From the NCBI GenBank assembly GCA_026168455.1, contig CM047430.1, positions 67,991,044 to 68,055,043 on the forward strand: DNA of 64,000 bases, written 5' to 3'. Shown piece by piece: positions 1-11,944 of this stretch; the first letter of the stretch is position 1, and each line of letters starts with the position of its first letter. Source of the stretch: Theocolax elegans (Eukaryota > Arthropoda > Insecta > Hymenoptera > Cerocephalidae). The notes under the pieces were generated by a model. The model saw only the letters and a list, made by a program, of their open reading frames with translations, did no database searches and was not told the DNA's origin. The translations under genes were made by a program, and so were the position numbers.

Positions 1-1234
1 GGCGCGCAAACTGCGTTATAATACGTTGCATCTGCACGTCCGAGCGATAGAGCGATCATCCGATCGTTCGAACGTGGATCATCCACGCAGAGAAAACTTT
101 TATATTGCGCTACTGACGAGTTGACGACTTCCTGCGGTTGCGCATGCTCTACGCATCCCTTGCCCTTGGAACGAATATCGTAAGTGGAACGGTCACTTCC
201 TCTCAAACTATTAATTATATCCTAATAGTTGTGTATCATCTTTCGATTATATTATATTATATGCTGAAAAGGGGAATTACTTCTTTTACATATACTTACC
301 TGTAAATACATACGTATAGTACATATATGTATATACACATTCAACCAAGGTTAATTGGAGATCTGGATATATGTATAACTATTATTCCAAACATTTTCAC
401 TATTGATTTTCGAATCATTTTCGCGGGGCGTACATTTTATAACGTTCTTTTTAAAGTTTACACGTTGCGAGAAAGTTTCCTCTCTTGCATGTATTACGAG
501 TTTGATCGAGGAGACAAAAAAAAAGTAATTTCAAATTAAACCGCGATAACATTAAATATAGGCTATATAAAACGTGTGTCTCTCTTTCTTTCTCTGTTTC
601 AAGATAAATAGTACGAGACGCTACGTGCATAAATCACATTTTAATTGCATCGCACGAGTCAGCTCGCGAGAGTATAATAATAATTTAGAAACGCTCATCG
701 CAATAGCGGCATGACGCGGAAGTGATCTCCAATTAAATAACTTTGTATACTTATTTTTCAAATACAATTTTGTGTCACATTGTACTCGTATAGCTAAATA
801 TATGTATATATGTATACGCAAATTTATAACTTTTATTTTTAATTATGTTTTTGTATATCAATTAACTCATTATATTGCTCTCTTAATAATTAATCTACCG
901 ATAATTAGAGAGGGACATTTGTCGATTTAAAGCACGTTTACAATCGTTATCGCGTGGTAAAATTTAATTCCGAACACGACGATGCCATCACGATGTTCTA
1001 ATTTTCTTTTATATGATGTATAATGTGTAATGCACGTTCGCTATAATTGCCACGATTTCCAAAGGTTAATTAACTAAATTTAAAAAAATCGTACGCTCGA
1101 GTAAAATAAAAATTTTATCCGAATTCCGTAACGTTCGAGTTGAGTAGATTCGTTACAACTTATTCGAGGCGTAAATATATATCGACGTAATGTCTCCTCT
1201 TATCATAGATCAGAGAGCCGAAAGTCGCCCAAAG
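1..1234. other. AT-rich noncoding stretch
   Basis: I see no gene here. The first 200 bases are somewhat richer in CpG, and the rest is AT-rich with scattered TATATGTATA-type runs. The open frames (for example 327-539 plus and 621-821 minus) are under 70 codons, have no recognisable motif and look like chance. Confidence 0.6.
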
Positions 1235-1339
1235 TTAATTCGTCGGATATTCTTGTGGTGGTTGCAGGTGCACTAACTCAACGGCAGATGGGTCATGGGA
1301 CGTTGCGTATAGAACCTCTAGGTGAAAAGAAAGGCCAAG

Positions 1340-1383
<44 letters not shown>

Positions 1384-1790
1384 GTATATACATATATACT
1401 GACACGGAAGCCTTGTTCCACATTTGCACAAGGAGAGAGGGAGAAAGGGAGACGGGATGAAGGAGGTAAAACTTGGTGAGGAAAGAGAAAGATAGAGAGA
1501 GAGAGAGAGAAAGAGAGGACGACGGTCAGAATTTATGGGCGCTTTATCACTTTTCCGGCCTTGCATCGCCCTGCGCACGCCTGTCTCCTTTAGCAGCCGG
1601 TCGACGAGCGCTACTCCCAGGATCTTAAGATGAACTTTGGCACTACTCGAGCGTATACGAGACCGCTTTGCACTCGAGAGCCACGAGGTGAGTCGCCTTA
1701 CCCTCTCCTTCCTCGGTCTCGCAACTTTTCTCTTGTTTATAACCGCTTCCACCTTTCATAAACGTTCTCCCTCGGAATTATGACAATGAC
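1235..1790. other. GC-richer block with GA tracts and a donor-like site
   Basis: GC and CpG are clearly higher than in the flanks. A 144-codon minus frame at 1318-1752 is largely low-complexity (SLSLSL from the GA tract), so I do not accept it as a gene. On the plus strand GAG|GTGAGT at 1685-1693 is a strong 5' splice-site match that could end an exon at 1687, but no acceptor or protein signature supports it. A promoter or 5' UTR exon is possible; nothing here proves transcription. Confidence 0.25.
1343..1380. repeat. (GA)n microsatellite
   Basis: This is a pure GA dinucleotide tract of about 19 units. A shorter impure GA tract follows at about 1493-1516. Such tracts are potential sites for GAGA-factor-type proteins in insects and are prone to slippage. 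Confidence 0.95.
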
Positions 1791-2660
1791 GTACACTTTC
1801 GTGGGATAAAACTAAGAAAAATTGTTCGCCTTCTCTCTCCCTTCTTTTTCTCCTTCACAATTCAATGAAGATTTATATATTGCACATCGAGACCGAACTT
1901 TAAACATTATCATTCCGATGAAAGAGAGGATATTTAAATATATATACGTAGATATCGCATCGGTTATGAAAGAGTAGTATAATCCTTATTCGTGCAGTCT
2001 TTCACTATTTTTCTCCGTAACAAAAGTCGCTATTAGTGATTTATGAATCTCTTCTATGGTTCCTACGTGCTAACCTTATCTTTGCGTGCAAGGTCGCGTG
2101 TATTTTATACAGTTTATTCAAGAACGCTATAGTGTTCCTTTAAACAATAATGGACCGAATTGTCATTCGTAACTGTAAATATAAATTTTTTTTTTTACAA
2201 ATCCAGCTTTATCGCTTATAAAGATATTTTAGACGTTTCAGCTGAATTAATTAAAATGGCGTTTGATCTAAATTGTTATTTTGTATAGTTTAGTAAACTT
2301 ATCAGTTTTTACGCTCTCTCTAAATAATCGAGACAATTTATTTCTTCGGTGTATATTTTTTAATTACAAAAGTATCAGCACGCGTGTTTCACTAAGCAAA
2401 GTAAATTTCTCAATGCTATCGTGATTATGATTACGCGTAGTATAAAAAAATACATTAAAATTCTTAATGTAAGATATAAAAATTAATAATCTCGATAGAA
2501 GCGGAAACTGATCTAAAATAAAATATAAAAAAAGATATCGGGTATGTGCAAGGTCAAAAAATCTTATATTCTCAGAAGAGATAATCAAATTCCCATAGAT
2601 AGACACTCGAGGAAGATAAAAGAGATAAATCTCGAGTATAGGGATTAATCGTGCACCTTG
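1791..2660. other. AT-rich noncoding stretch
   Basis: I see no gene, element ends or RNA gene here. It holds short A/T runs, and the only open frame (2364-2606 minus) is hydrophobic, unrecognised and of chance length. Confidence 0.55.
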
Positions 2661-2662
2661 GC

Positions 2663-2670
<8 letters not shown>

Positions 2671-2737
<67 letters not shown>
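2671..2737. repeat. Long (GA)n microsatellite
   Basis: This is an uninterrupted GA tract of about 33 units, the longest pure dinucleotide repeat in the window. Long homopurine tracts of this kind can adopt triplex (H-DNA) structures. The RERERE and SLSLSL frames running through it on either strand are translation artefacts of the repeat. Confidence 0.95.
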
Positions 2738-2739
<2 letters not shown>

Positions 2740-2740
<1 letters not shown>

Positions 2741-3235
2741 GATAGGAGAAGAGAACGGTCTGGAGACGAATCAGCCCCTAAACGCACGAGTCGATTGCAC
2801 ACACTCGCAGGGCTTATGCATGAGCGTCGTTAGCGTTAATAGAGTGTTAACTGCTTCTATGCCGCTCGATATGGGTATATACGAGAGGGAGAAAGATCAG
2901 CTCGGGATGGGCACACGTATACACATCTCCTCGATCGTTCGGCATCCCGCTGCTTTGCATGCCGAGGGCATCAATATATCCCAGCCTCTCTCGTGGCTGC
3001 CGGCCGCGAGACCAATTCATACCGAAGGTAATTGAATGGCGTCGCGATCCGCGCCTCTGCGATTTGTGGATATGTGCCCTCTCTGCGTATATGGACCCGA
3101 CAATTCGATCCTACGAGGCCTCTTTCGTCGGCTCGACGCGATTTATGGGGGATTCGACGCGCGCGCTTGCGCCGGACTATGCGCACCCTCCTCGCTCGCA
3201 ACCCGGCTTTTACCCTCTCAATTCGATAAACCGAA
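2740..3235. other. CpG-rich block without a recognisable gene
   Basis: Several overlapping frames stay open on both strands (2658-3035, 2959-3255 and 3036-3269 plus; 2971-3201 minus), as expected where high GC makes stop codons rare. None has a recognisable domain. It could be a regulatory block or an untranslated exon. Confidence 0.25.
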
Positions 3236-3825
3236 ATTCATACTATTTTTTATAGAACGGTATCTATAACGTTATATTTTTCTTTTAAATTAAAAGTTTT
3301 TTTTACATTTATATACTGCTAGACAATTATTTTCTATTTTAAATCATTTATTATTATATTATCTTTTTATTTTTATTTAGTTTGGTCGATATGAAATATG
3401 TATTTTTTACTTTATTTTTCGCTCTCCAAACCAAAATAATATTTTAGGTATAAATTAGCCATTGTTTTAAATTCGGTCAAAAAGGCTATAAGTGTAACAT
3501 ACAACATATCGTCAACATTATTACTAAACAATTATTTGAATTTACAGTTAGTTTAGAACAAATTAATTTTGGAGCAATGTAATGTTAAATAAATTTGATT
3601 TTGCTTTTTGTAATGCTAATTTGAAATATTCCTATACAACACAGTAATATTTAGGCGTTTTAAATAATATTGAGCAAGTTTTATGAACAAAGAGGGTTTT
3701 TATTCTGGTGAAATTAAAAAGTCCCGAACAAAACGAAGAACAAACAGTTTTTTACTTTCGTTTAAAATTCGCTCGATAACAGCAGACATCGCGTAGAAGT
3801 TTGATAGCGATGCACTTTAGGCGGA
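3236..3825. other. AT-rich noncoding stretch
   Basis: No frame of note, no inverted-repeat ends and no RNA signature are visible. Confidence 0.55.
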
Positions 3826-4450
3826 TCATTCGCCGAACGCGCAAGTAGAAACGTCGAGAGAGGGTGCGGAACGGGCGGAAGAGAGAGAGAGGGCAAAGGC
3901 CGTTGGATACATAACGTGGCACGGGACATAAATCAATAATACCGCTCTACCCCCACTCAACGCGACCCTTTCGTCTCCCACTCGGCCTCCTCTTTCGATT
4001 ATATAGATACGTACGTGTACACACTTGCGCACATTTTATTTTATATATGTATATACTCATGCATGTGTGTATATGTATGTTTATATATATATATATTCAT
4101 TAGGTGGACGACTATAGTGCGTGGTGACGCCGACGTCTCTCTCGCAATCAATGTACGCGTCTCTCCTCGCGGCGTCACAAATTTATATGGAGAAAATGAT
4201 AGAAACAGTAAGAGGGAGAGAGAGAGAGAAAGAGAAAGGGAGGCTTCTTTGCCCCTGTCGGGCGTTGTTCGTCGTTCGGGCCGAGCGATATGAGTTATGC
4301 TCCGTTTTAACGCTGAAACTAATGTCGCCGCGCGCCTCGGTTTTCCCACCTTTTTGCCTTTTTTCCTTCTCTCTATACTTTGCCAAGCGGACCTTACTTT
4401 TCGCAGCGTTATGGGAAAATGCGTCCTCGTGATTGCTCGAAAACTGAGCA
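3826..4450. other. GC-richer block with GA tract
   Basis: Frames overlap on both strands (4041-4451 minus, 4121-4432 plus) around a GA tract near 4211-4238. They are low-complexity or compositionally driven and unrecognised. I see no convincing start or splice arrangement. Confidence 0.25.
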
Positions 4451-5750
4451 ATATTGATGATAAGAAAAATTTAATACTTTTAATATTTTTCGTTATTATT
4501 TCCTATATAGAGTTTACCATTTATGAAATCAATACTTTGGTTATATATTTTGCGAGATGGTCGTTCAGTGTACATACGCCTGTAGGCTCGTTTGTCCATA
4601 TTAAAAAAAATATCAATTAAAATGTTTTAATATTTATAAATTTCGGTATAGTTTTTTCAGGATGCTCGGAAACAAAATAGTTTCAGTTGAAAATACTGTA
4701 TTATCAGTATAGTAAACACATGTGTCTATTGATTTTTATTTTCATACAATTATTTATTGCGAGAATCTATCATTTTTTCTATTAAAATATATACAATAAA
4801 TAATAAATATTGCGGAAACAATATAAAAGTTAAACGAATTACATTTAGATAGAATTGATTAATGTTTCTTTTGCATTTTATATACATTGTATGAATTGAA
4901 TAAACAAATCAAATTTTTATAAATCACCATTTGTTTACCTAAATAGCATTTTTAAGCACTTGTTAAATTATTTATCATTTACAGCGTATGAATATGAAAT
5001 CAATCATACCACTTTTTTATATTTTATAATATTACACATTGTTATCGTAAGACAAATAAACTGTAAACAACGGGTACAATTATTTAATACGGATATGCTT
5101 ATAGCTAATTGAAATATATTGTATTACATTTGTTAAAATGTTTATTTTTCAATTACAATCGTAATGAATTAAATCTATTTCTAAGTATTATCTAACTCAA
5201 TCAAGAGCGTTAAGCTATCCGACGGGTAGTCAACCTACCAAGGGGAGAGTTCTAAAGGGACGATAACTCACATTAAAATGCTTGCATTGAATATAATAAG
5301 ATTTATTTAGAAATAAAATTAGGTACATTTTATGTATATTATTAATTAAATAATTTTTAAAATATTTAAGTAAATGTTTTATTAATCGATTCTGTTCTTT
5401 TCTATTAGTATATTATTAACATATACTATATTTTAAAATTTGCACACTTTAAATTAATAATTTAAGTTTGTTAGTAAGTAAAAAGAGAAAATTTTAAGCT
5501 AATAGATTTAAAAATAGAAATTCTTTTTTTTCAAATGTACTATAGTATTAAATAAAATTACTATTTTATGGATTAATTTTAATGCAGTACACTCGTAAAA
5601 CAATATAACATATCCGTTTTTGCTCCGAATAATTTTACAAACCACAAAATATTTAATTAAGATGGAAAATCTAATAATATTGTATAAACAGAGTTACATA
5701 AACGTACATATGATTAATTAAAAAAGAGAATTTCGTATATGACTACTCGA
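4451..5750. other. Long AT-rich noncoding stretch
   Basis: About 1.3 kb of strongly AT-rich DNA without a frame longer than chance. A small GC-richer patch at about 5205-5275 interrupts it but has no recognisable motif. Confidence 0.6.
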
Positions 5751-6240
5751 AATCGCACTCACGAACAAAAAAGAAAGAAAGGTACATTCGAATCAGAGAC
5801 GGGACTAATACAAAGTCCACGAGGTTAAATGCAAAAGCTTGTTAAGCCGGATTCGAGTGTATAAGGGTATAACGAAGCATTTTCGCAATTAGTGGGATGG
5901 CGTATATATAACGCACGATGACGGTGGCGGTGCTCCGACGGTGTTTTTCCCCCCTTAGGGATACGACGACGCGTGGACCCTTTTCCATCTTTGTCTTTCG
6001 GGTTTTCGGTGTCTGGTGTTGTTGTCCCTCATGGGGCCTGACGCAAGGCTAAATAATAAAACCTCGCTCCCAATATATTTGTGCCCCTCGTGGATTCGCG
6101 AAAAGAGGGTACGCTACTACACGTATTTGCGAATTGAAAAGTAGGCGTTAGTGTCTTCTCCCGAAAAATAATTGCCGTATGCGCGGGGGCCAAACTTTTA
6201 AATTCGATTTATTTTTCATTTTCCGACCAAAAAAAAAACG
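5751..6240. promoter_or_regulatory. CpG-rich block with TATA-like element
   Basis: TATATATAA at 5903-5911 sits at the upstream edge of a CpG-rich run that begins about 5912. That arrangement resembles a TATA promoter firing on the plus strand, but no initiator consensus or downstream coding exon is evident. The TATA match alone is weak in AT-rich DNA. Confidence 0.15.
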
Positions 6241-6246
6241 AAAAAC

Positions 6247-6281
<35 letters not shown>
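6247..6281. repeat. (GA)n microsatellite
   Basis: GA-rich tract with one interruption (ACAG) near its start. It produces the spurious RERERE/SLSLSL frames at 6148-6403. Confidence 0.9.
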
Positions 6282-6399
6282 ATGAGAGTGAAAATTCTTT
6301 ATTAAAGTATGTAATGCAACGTTGTTCTTTTTTCTCGTCTGTTTCAGGTCCAGATGATAAATTATCTCGGATGGAAGCTTTTTCTTCGTCATTCATATT

Positions 6400-7250
6400 T
6401 TAATCGAAATGTACTCTAAAGCACGGGAGGATCCAGAGATTTACATTAATTTTCGACTGTCACGAGATTTTTTTTTCTCAAGGGATTTTTCGGATTTTTC
6501 TTGCGGATAAAGATGTTGATGAAATATTTATGATACGAAGCATCATTTTGCCACATATATGAATGTTAACTGTGTATTTATACCTTCGTTGTCAATTCGA
6601 CGAGTTTCTACAAATCCAGAAGAATAAGTATCAGATTTAGACTTTTTAGTTTTTATACCACATATTATAATAAATGTTTATTTTGTTAAAATTCATCTAA
6701 AAGGAAAATTAAGAATAATTGAAAATATTATATTTATTTGCAAATAAACTTTCAAAGTCAATTTTAAATATTTATATTAATTTTTTTGGTAATTAAAAAC
6801 ATATTTAACTTACCAGTACAAATTTTAAAATTATAATAATTTTATTTTCATCATTAATACATATTTAGTGATTACGATTAGTTATTTAATTCTAAACTAT
6901 TTAATTTTTATTGTTATAAATTCTACTTTTTAATCTACTTTTTAAATTTTATTAATTTAATTATTTTGATTTTTCAATTATATTTGTTTATTATGAATAA
7001 AAGAATAGACATCATTATTATTAATTACAAATAATATCGTATTGATATTATAGATCGGTGTAACGCGTACAATGTAATTAAATTATTCATCACAAAATAC
7101 AGAAGAGAAAAGCTTGTAACACTGTACATGTATATGTAAATGTATGTAAAAATTGTATAATGTATATCTACATTGCCAAAACCCTGAGCATGATATTATA
7201 AAAAATGTTTGTTTATCGAAACAAAACTGAAAGAGCTAATAATCGAAAGG
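6400..7250. other. AT-rich noncoding stretch
   Basis: No gene or element is visible. The 6660-7080 part is among the most AT-rich DNA in the window. Confidence 0.6.
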
Positions 7251-7990
7251 AATGACGATCGTTTGCAAGATCAAAGGAATCGTGCCTAAGTCCCTATTGA
7301 AGAAAAGTCCCACGACGTCGCTCGAGGATGAGTGTAACAAAGCAATTAGATTGGCATATATAGCCACAGACACAGAGAGACACACGTAGAGTACCTTGGC
7401 GCTCAGCATCTGAAAAATCGCACGTCCCTTTCTCTCGGTCTCTAGTCTCTCTTACTCTCTCGTTCTCCCTCTGTTCATCTCTCTCGCTCGCGTTCACTTT
7501 GCTTTCGAAAACTGGCGCCGTCGGCCATCGAGTTTGCCCCACCCTCGTCGGTCCCCGTTCACTATGGTTCCCGTGGCGACGGTAGGCAGACCCGACTCGA
7601 GCTCCTCCCAGTCACTTAGTCAACGTCGCGGTCCGACCTCGGGGACGGCTCTTGGGACCGCCTTCCGTGTTTCTACGCGCGTTCTCATTGGTTGGGCCAT
7701 ATCTCATCGGGACTATCGTCGCCTACACCCCGCGCCGCCATGTATCGAACCAAAATCGCAGCGAGGTGCTGCCGCTCGAATCTCGTGCTCGATTCCTCAA
7801 CTAATTCGGTCACCTCTACATCGATTTTTTTTTCGGCATTTTTGTCATTTATATATAAACGCTTGGGCCCTAATTTGGGGACCCTTTTACGATACTTACC
7901 GGAGATAAGAACGAGTGTGCGTGATGTAACTCTTGGGATTTTCGTTCACCCGCAATCATTCTAGTTTTCAGTCAAGTTTCTGTATCGAGG
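7251..7990. promoter_or_regulatory. CpG-rich block with a minus-strand donor match
   Basis: This block has high CpG and an ATTGG (inverted CCAAT) motif near 7687. Reading the minus strand, CCG|GTAAGTATC occurs with the exon side at 7900 and above and the intron side at 7899 and below, a near-perfect 5' splice-site match. A minus-strand promoter and noncoding first exon around 7900-8000 would fit. The plus frames at 7534-7964 and the minus frame at 7294-7542 have no recognisable domain. Confidence 0.2.
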
Positions 7991-9002
7991 TAGCAGGAAA
8001 CAATCATCTTAGTCAGTGGTTTGCTTTCAAATTTGTTGGTTTGTTTTTAAAAAATCTCCGTTACTTTAATCGTCGCCAGTCCAAAACGCTATGTCATTTT
8101 TAATGTGTAAACCTATCTTTATATTTTTAACATCTTCAAGTTTCCTCGTAATTTACAAACATTACTTCGGTATGCAAAAGATGTGTACTTACGTGTATGT
8201 AAAGAAAAACAGAAATATTTAATAAATATATAATGAAAAACAGAACGAGAGTGTATTTTTTTCTTTCCTGATTATATTAATTAAATTAAACTGCAAAGCT
8301 GTATCTCTAAGTAGGTACAAAATATTAGCATTTTAAATACATATACTAAATTTAATATTCATATGTATAATTATTGTAGTCTTATGGCTTTCTAAAGTTA
8401 TTAAAAAATATATATAATAAGTCTACATAATACTGGGCCGTGTCTGAAACTACAAATTATTTTCTTCGCATCACGTAGTTTTAAATTTCACGATACATTT
8501 TACATTTAATAATGTTAAAAATAATTTTGTATAAGTGGATAATGAAGCTTTTTAATTAAAAAAGGAAATAACAATGAAACGTTCATGCGTAATATAATAT
8601 TAATTTATAATTATAATCACAGTTTAATTTACTACTTATTGCAAAGAAAACGTTAATATTGAATCATTTATTTGTTATTGATAATAAGTAACTAACGATC
8701 ATACGACAATTTACTTACATTTTAAATAACAATCACAAAAAATAATTTTCTGTGTATAATCATACACTTTACAAGAAAAAATTCGTTTAGAAATGATTAT
8801 TTTTTGTATTGATATTTTCACATTACGAAACCTTATATTTATTTCAAAACCTTATACGTTTTTGTTAAACGTATTACCCATAATTATTGAATGATGTAAA
8901 ATACGTAAACGAGGTTAATTATATATAGGATTTTGTTTCCACAAAAAAAAATATATAAGAATCGCGAAGCATCAATTTAGAAAATGACGTACACTTCGAA
9001 AT
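7991..9002. other. AT-rich noncoding stretch with a small fold-back
   Basis: No gene is seen. An 11-bp inverted pair (8736-8746 and 8796-8806, CAAAAAATAAT and its complement) encloses about 50 bases, and TTTTCTGTGTATA lies beside it. That motif resembles the end of the MITE at 59946, but no matching opposite end was found, so this may be a remnant or chance. Confidence 0.3.
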
Positions 9003-9475
9003 TTAAGAAAAATGGTATATTAACGATAACCCAGTTGACTGTTGAAAGTTAACGCACTGGTAAGGAGAGAAACGGAAGCGGTTCGTGGGACCGACGCACC
9101 AGGGACTCTGTTTCATACAAGGCCATAAATTGCTCCAGTTTCGAAAGAAAATTTGACCTCCCAAATAGATACCACGTGTGCTGTCTTTTCCATGCAAATT
9201 TTCCTTATGGTAAGTGTCGTTGCGTGTACGCCTGTTACGTAATCCGTCGAAGAAAGCAGAACGAGAAATTGGAGAAATTCTAGGTCTACGTTTTGTATTA
9301 CAAAAATCACTTTTTCGTTTGCCCATGTGGGGACCTTAAAATTACTCTCTGCTTTCTCCAAATGCGATGTTACCACCGTTAAACGAAGAATTCGATCGTG
9401 TTCTCCTTGTTTCAGAAAAAAAAGGAAAAATGAAATACTTATCGAAATTAAACGTCTATATATGGGGGTATACAT
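9003..9475 (-). other. Minus-strand stretch open in two frames; possible exon
   Basis: Two overlapping minus-strand frames stay open: about 120 codons at 9113-9475 and about 107 codons at 9003-9326. Neither is low-complexity and neither belongs to a family I recognise. On the minus strand a pyrimidine-rich run ending CTGAAACAAG, just upstream of the conserved-looking part (about 9408), resembles a 3' splice acceptor. On the plus strand TATG|GTAAGTGT at about 9206-9217 is a good donor, so a plus-strand exon ending near 9209 is an equal alternative. Either could be a chance open region in moderate GC. Confidence 0.2.
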
Positions 9476-10150
9476 AATTAATGTTTGTAAAGTGAAATTC
9501 TATTAGTGTTATACATTCTGCAGATAAAAAATTAAAACTATAGAACGCGTCATTTAACATGATTAATGATTCTTAAGATTCTTCAAAGTAAAACTGTATG
9601 TATATATATACCTATATATGTGAGTCGGAAACGTCTTTATTAGGGTCAAACAATTAAATAGTCCTCGGCTACGTATGTGTGGAATATTATCATTTATCAT
9701 ACGGTAAGATTAAATTTTGCAAAGTTTCAAGTATTTAGAATTAATTATATAATAATATGATCTACTCAATTTAAGACTTTTATATTCCCGTGATTTTTTA
9801 AATTTCTGCATCATAATTCTATATTTTGTTTTATAAATTATTTTAAGTGGTTAAGGGATACATATCGGAATAAAGTAAAACAATAACTAGTATAATTTAT
9901 TGTCATCAAACGAACACAATTATCTTACAACGCAGCAGCAACATTACATATATATTTGATAAACATTTATAGTATAGATATTCAAATTTAATTCGGGCAG
10001 TTTATTTCATAAACTTTTCTCGAAAATTAATTACCTATAACGTACAGTAAATAACGGAAGTGACAACAATATTATGAAATAAAAATAAATGAAAAACCAT
10101 TTAAAACGAAGAACAACATCAACAAGAACGGATAGAAACGGTTTAATCGT
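9476..10150. other. AT-rich noncoding stretch
   Basis: Nothing beyond AT-rich sequence and short TATATA runs is visible. Confidence 0.55.
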
Positions 10151-10647
10151 GGCACAGGAATTCTGATCCAATGCCGACGGCACATGGATTTCGATATTAC
10201 CCGGTGTGTGTATATGTGTATATACGTGTACACGCGCTTCTGCAGCCCAGCACGATTTACAAAATTGCACTTTGATCACACCAAATTTACGACTCGTCAT
10301 AAATCTCTACGCGTATATATCGATCAGCTTACAGGTAGTACATACAAGTATCCTCTAACTGTGTAAGTAAAATTCATTGTCATCTCTGATACTGTTATTA
10401 AATACATTCTGCAGACCGCTTTTCTTTTCGCAACCCCGGAAAAATATGTTTGCGCCACGAATTAAATTATTTTATTTTACTCGCATTATACGTATTAATA
10501 AAAAAATTTTTAACGTTTTTTTTTGTAATTCTTATTTATTGGTTATTAACGAAATTATATGACGCTCGATACGTACGGTGAACTTTTTGTTGGATGGTAA
10601 CGATACGTAGGATCAACAAAAACTATTTAATAAATTTTGAAATATTG
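10151..10647. other. Noncoding stretch with a 9-bp-stem hairpin
   Basis: Short unrecognised frames (10031-10300 minus, 10184-10366 plus) look like chance. TTTTTGTTG at 10584-10592 pairs with CAACAAAAA at 10614-10622. CGATACGTA occurs twice nearby (about 10567 and 10601), so this may be part of the left edge of the adjoining element. Confidence 0.3.
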
Positions 10648-11153
10648 CCCTAGTAGAAATTTAAAACTAAGAACTAGGAATTAAAAATTGGTAGTAAGTA
10701 CCTTGTGATGAAACGCTTTTTCTCCCATTTTATTAGCATTTAATAGAATGACCACAACCTCAAAACATTCGAATAATGCTTCCAGCTTTCCGGAAAGAGT
10801 AAACTTCAAAATTCCTATAGTTTCGGATGGGTTTTTAACGTTTTCATCTGATTTACAACTAATTTCTGTTGTATTTCCAGTATTTACGAAGATAAACGCT
10901 GTTTTATTAGATTTTTCACTTGTTCATTTTTAATAGACATTTAATACCACATAACTAGACTCAAATTTGATCTATGTTTATAAGCTAAAAATTGGAGAAA
11001 AATAGGATTTTACACTAATAAATGGTCATAAAATGTGAGAAAAAGCGTTTCATCGATAGGAGAAAAATGGGCACATTTTTCGCCTATTTTTTGCCCATTC
11101 TATTCAAACAGTCTATTTAATACTTATTTAATGGAATATGATTTTTACCAGGG
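10648..11153. mobile_element. Nested inverted-repeat (MITE-like) element
   Basis: The outer ends are inverted partners: CCCTAGTAGAAAT at 10648-10660 and the complement of CCCTGGTAAAAAT at 11141-11153 (11 of 13 match). Inside lies an 18-bp perfect inverted repeat, GATGAAACGCTTTTTCTC at 10707-10724 and its complement at 11037-11054, whose similarity continues imperfectly inward for about 20 bp. A third small hairpin (AATGGGCA 11066-11073, TGCCCATT 11092-11099) lies between the inner and outer right ends. There is no transposase; the 61-codon frame at 10748-10933 is unrecognised. I could not see a target-site duplication, so the outer limits are provisional. It may be a non-autonomous DNA transposon, possibly one inserted in another. 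Confidence 0.5.
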
Positions 11154-11895
11154 TGTTTGGTATAAATAAATGCGCGTAGATTTTCTTGTCATTATTTTTT
11201 CGAAATATTAAATATACGTTACGTTTTAGTTCAGTATCCACGTGTTCAAGTTTGTAACTTAATTATTTCAGAGAATAATTGGTGTATAACCTAAAAATAA
11301 TTATATTAATGAGCCATCAAGCCGCCCTTTGAGGCTTTTATAGTTAGCAAACTAATTTAAGAAAATGAAGGGAAAACACACGACCCTAAAATATCTTAGG
11401 TCACAATAGTATTTTAACCAATTTATACAAACTTTTTTCAAAAAATATTCTTAATAAAAATACAAAAAAACTATATATTTTAAACAAAAAATAAAAAGTA
11501 TAACATTTAATTACAGTCTAATATTTTTGTGAATCAAAATGCACAACTCTAACATAAAAAATGTAGATACATTAATAAAAAAAATAATAAGGTATAAAAA
11601 ATTACGTGTTTACATTTTTACAAATTGACGAAATCACGAAATAAATCTGTAAAACTTAGTAATTTACCATGTCTACTTATTCCAGGAATGCGATATGTAC
11701 GATTAAAACAGAAAAAAAACATAGAACGAAAAGTTACACCGTACAATATAAATATTTCCTTAGTATTTCAAATGTAATTTATACCTATTAAAATTTTCAT
11801 ATTTTTCCACCGGTAAGGTACAATGCTTGTAATTTTCTCAACGATATACCTTTCATAATAAAATAATATATTATGTTTCGACTAAGTGTGCACGC
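11154..11895. other. AT-rich noncoding stretch
   Basis: Oligo-A and oligo-T runs dominate. I see no gene, TIR pair or RNA gene. Confidence 0.55.
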
Positions 11896-11909
11896 ACACA
11901 CGTGTACAT

Positions 11910-11941
<32 letters not shown>

Positions 11942-11944
11942 TTA
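11896..11944. repeat. Compound (CA)n-(TA)n microsatellite
   Basis: An imperfect CA tract runs directly into a TA tract. It is a simple-sequence repeat with no further meaning visible. Confidence 0.85.

Noticed and set aside
2658..3035. 125-codon frame beginning MARERERER
   Set aside because: More than a third is the translation of the (GA)n tract, and the rest has no motif; several competing frames are open in the same GC-rich DNA.
8736..8806. Second MITE with ends like the one at 59946
   Set aside because: Only one end-like motif is present, and the inverted pair is short and AT-rich.
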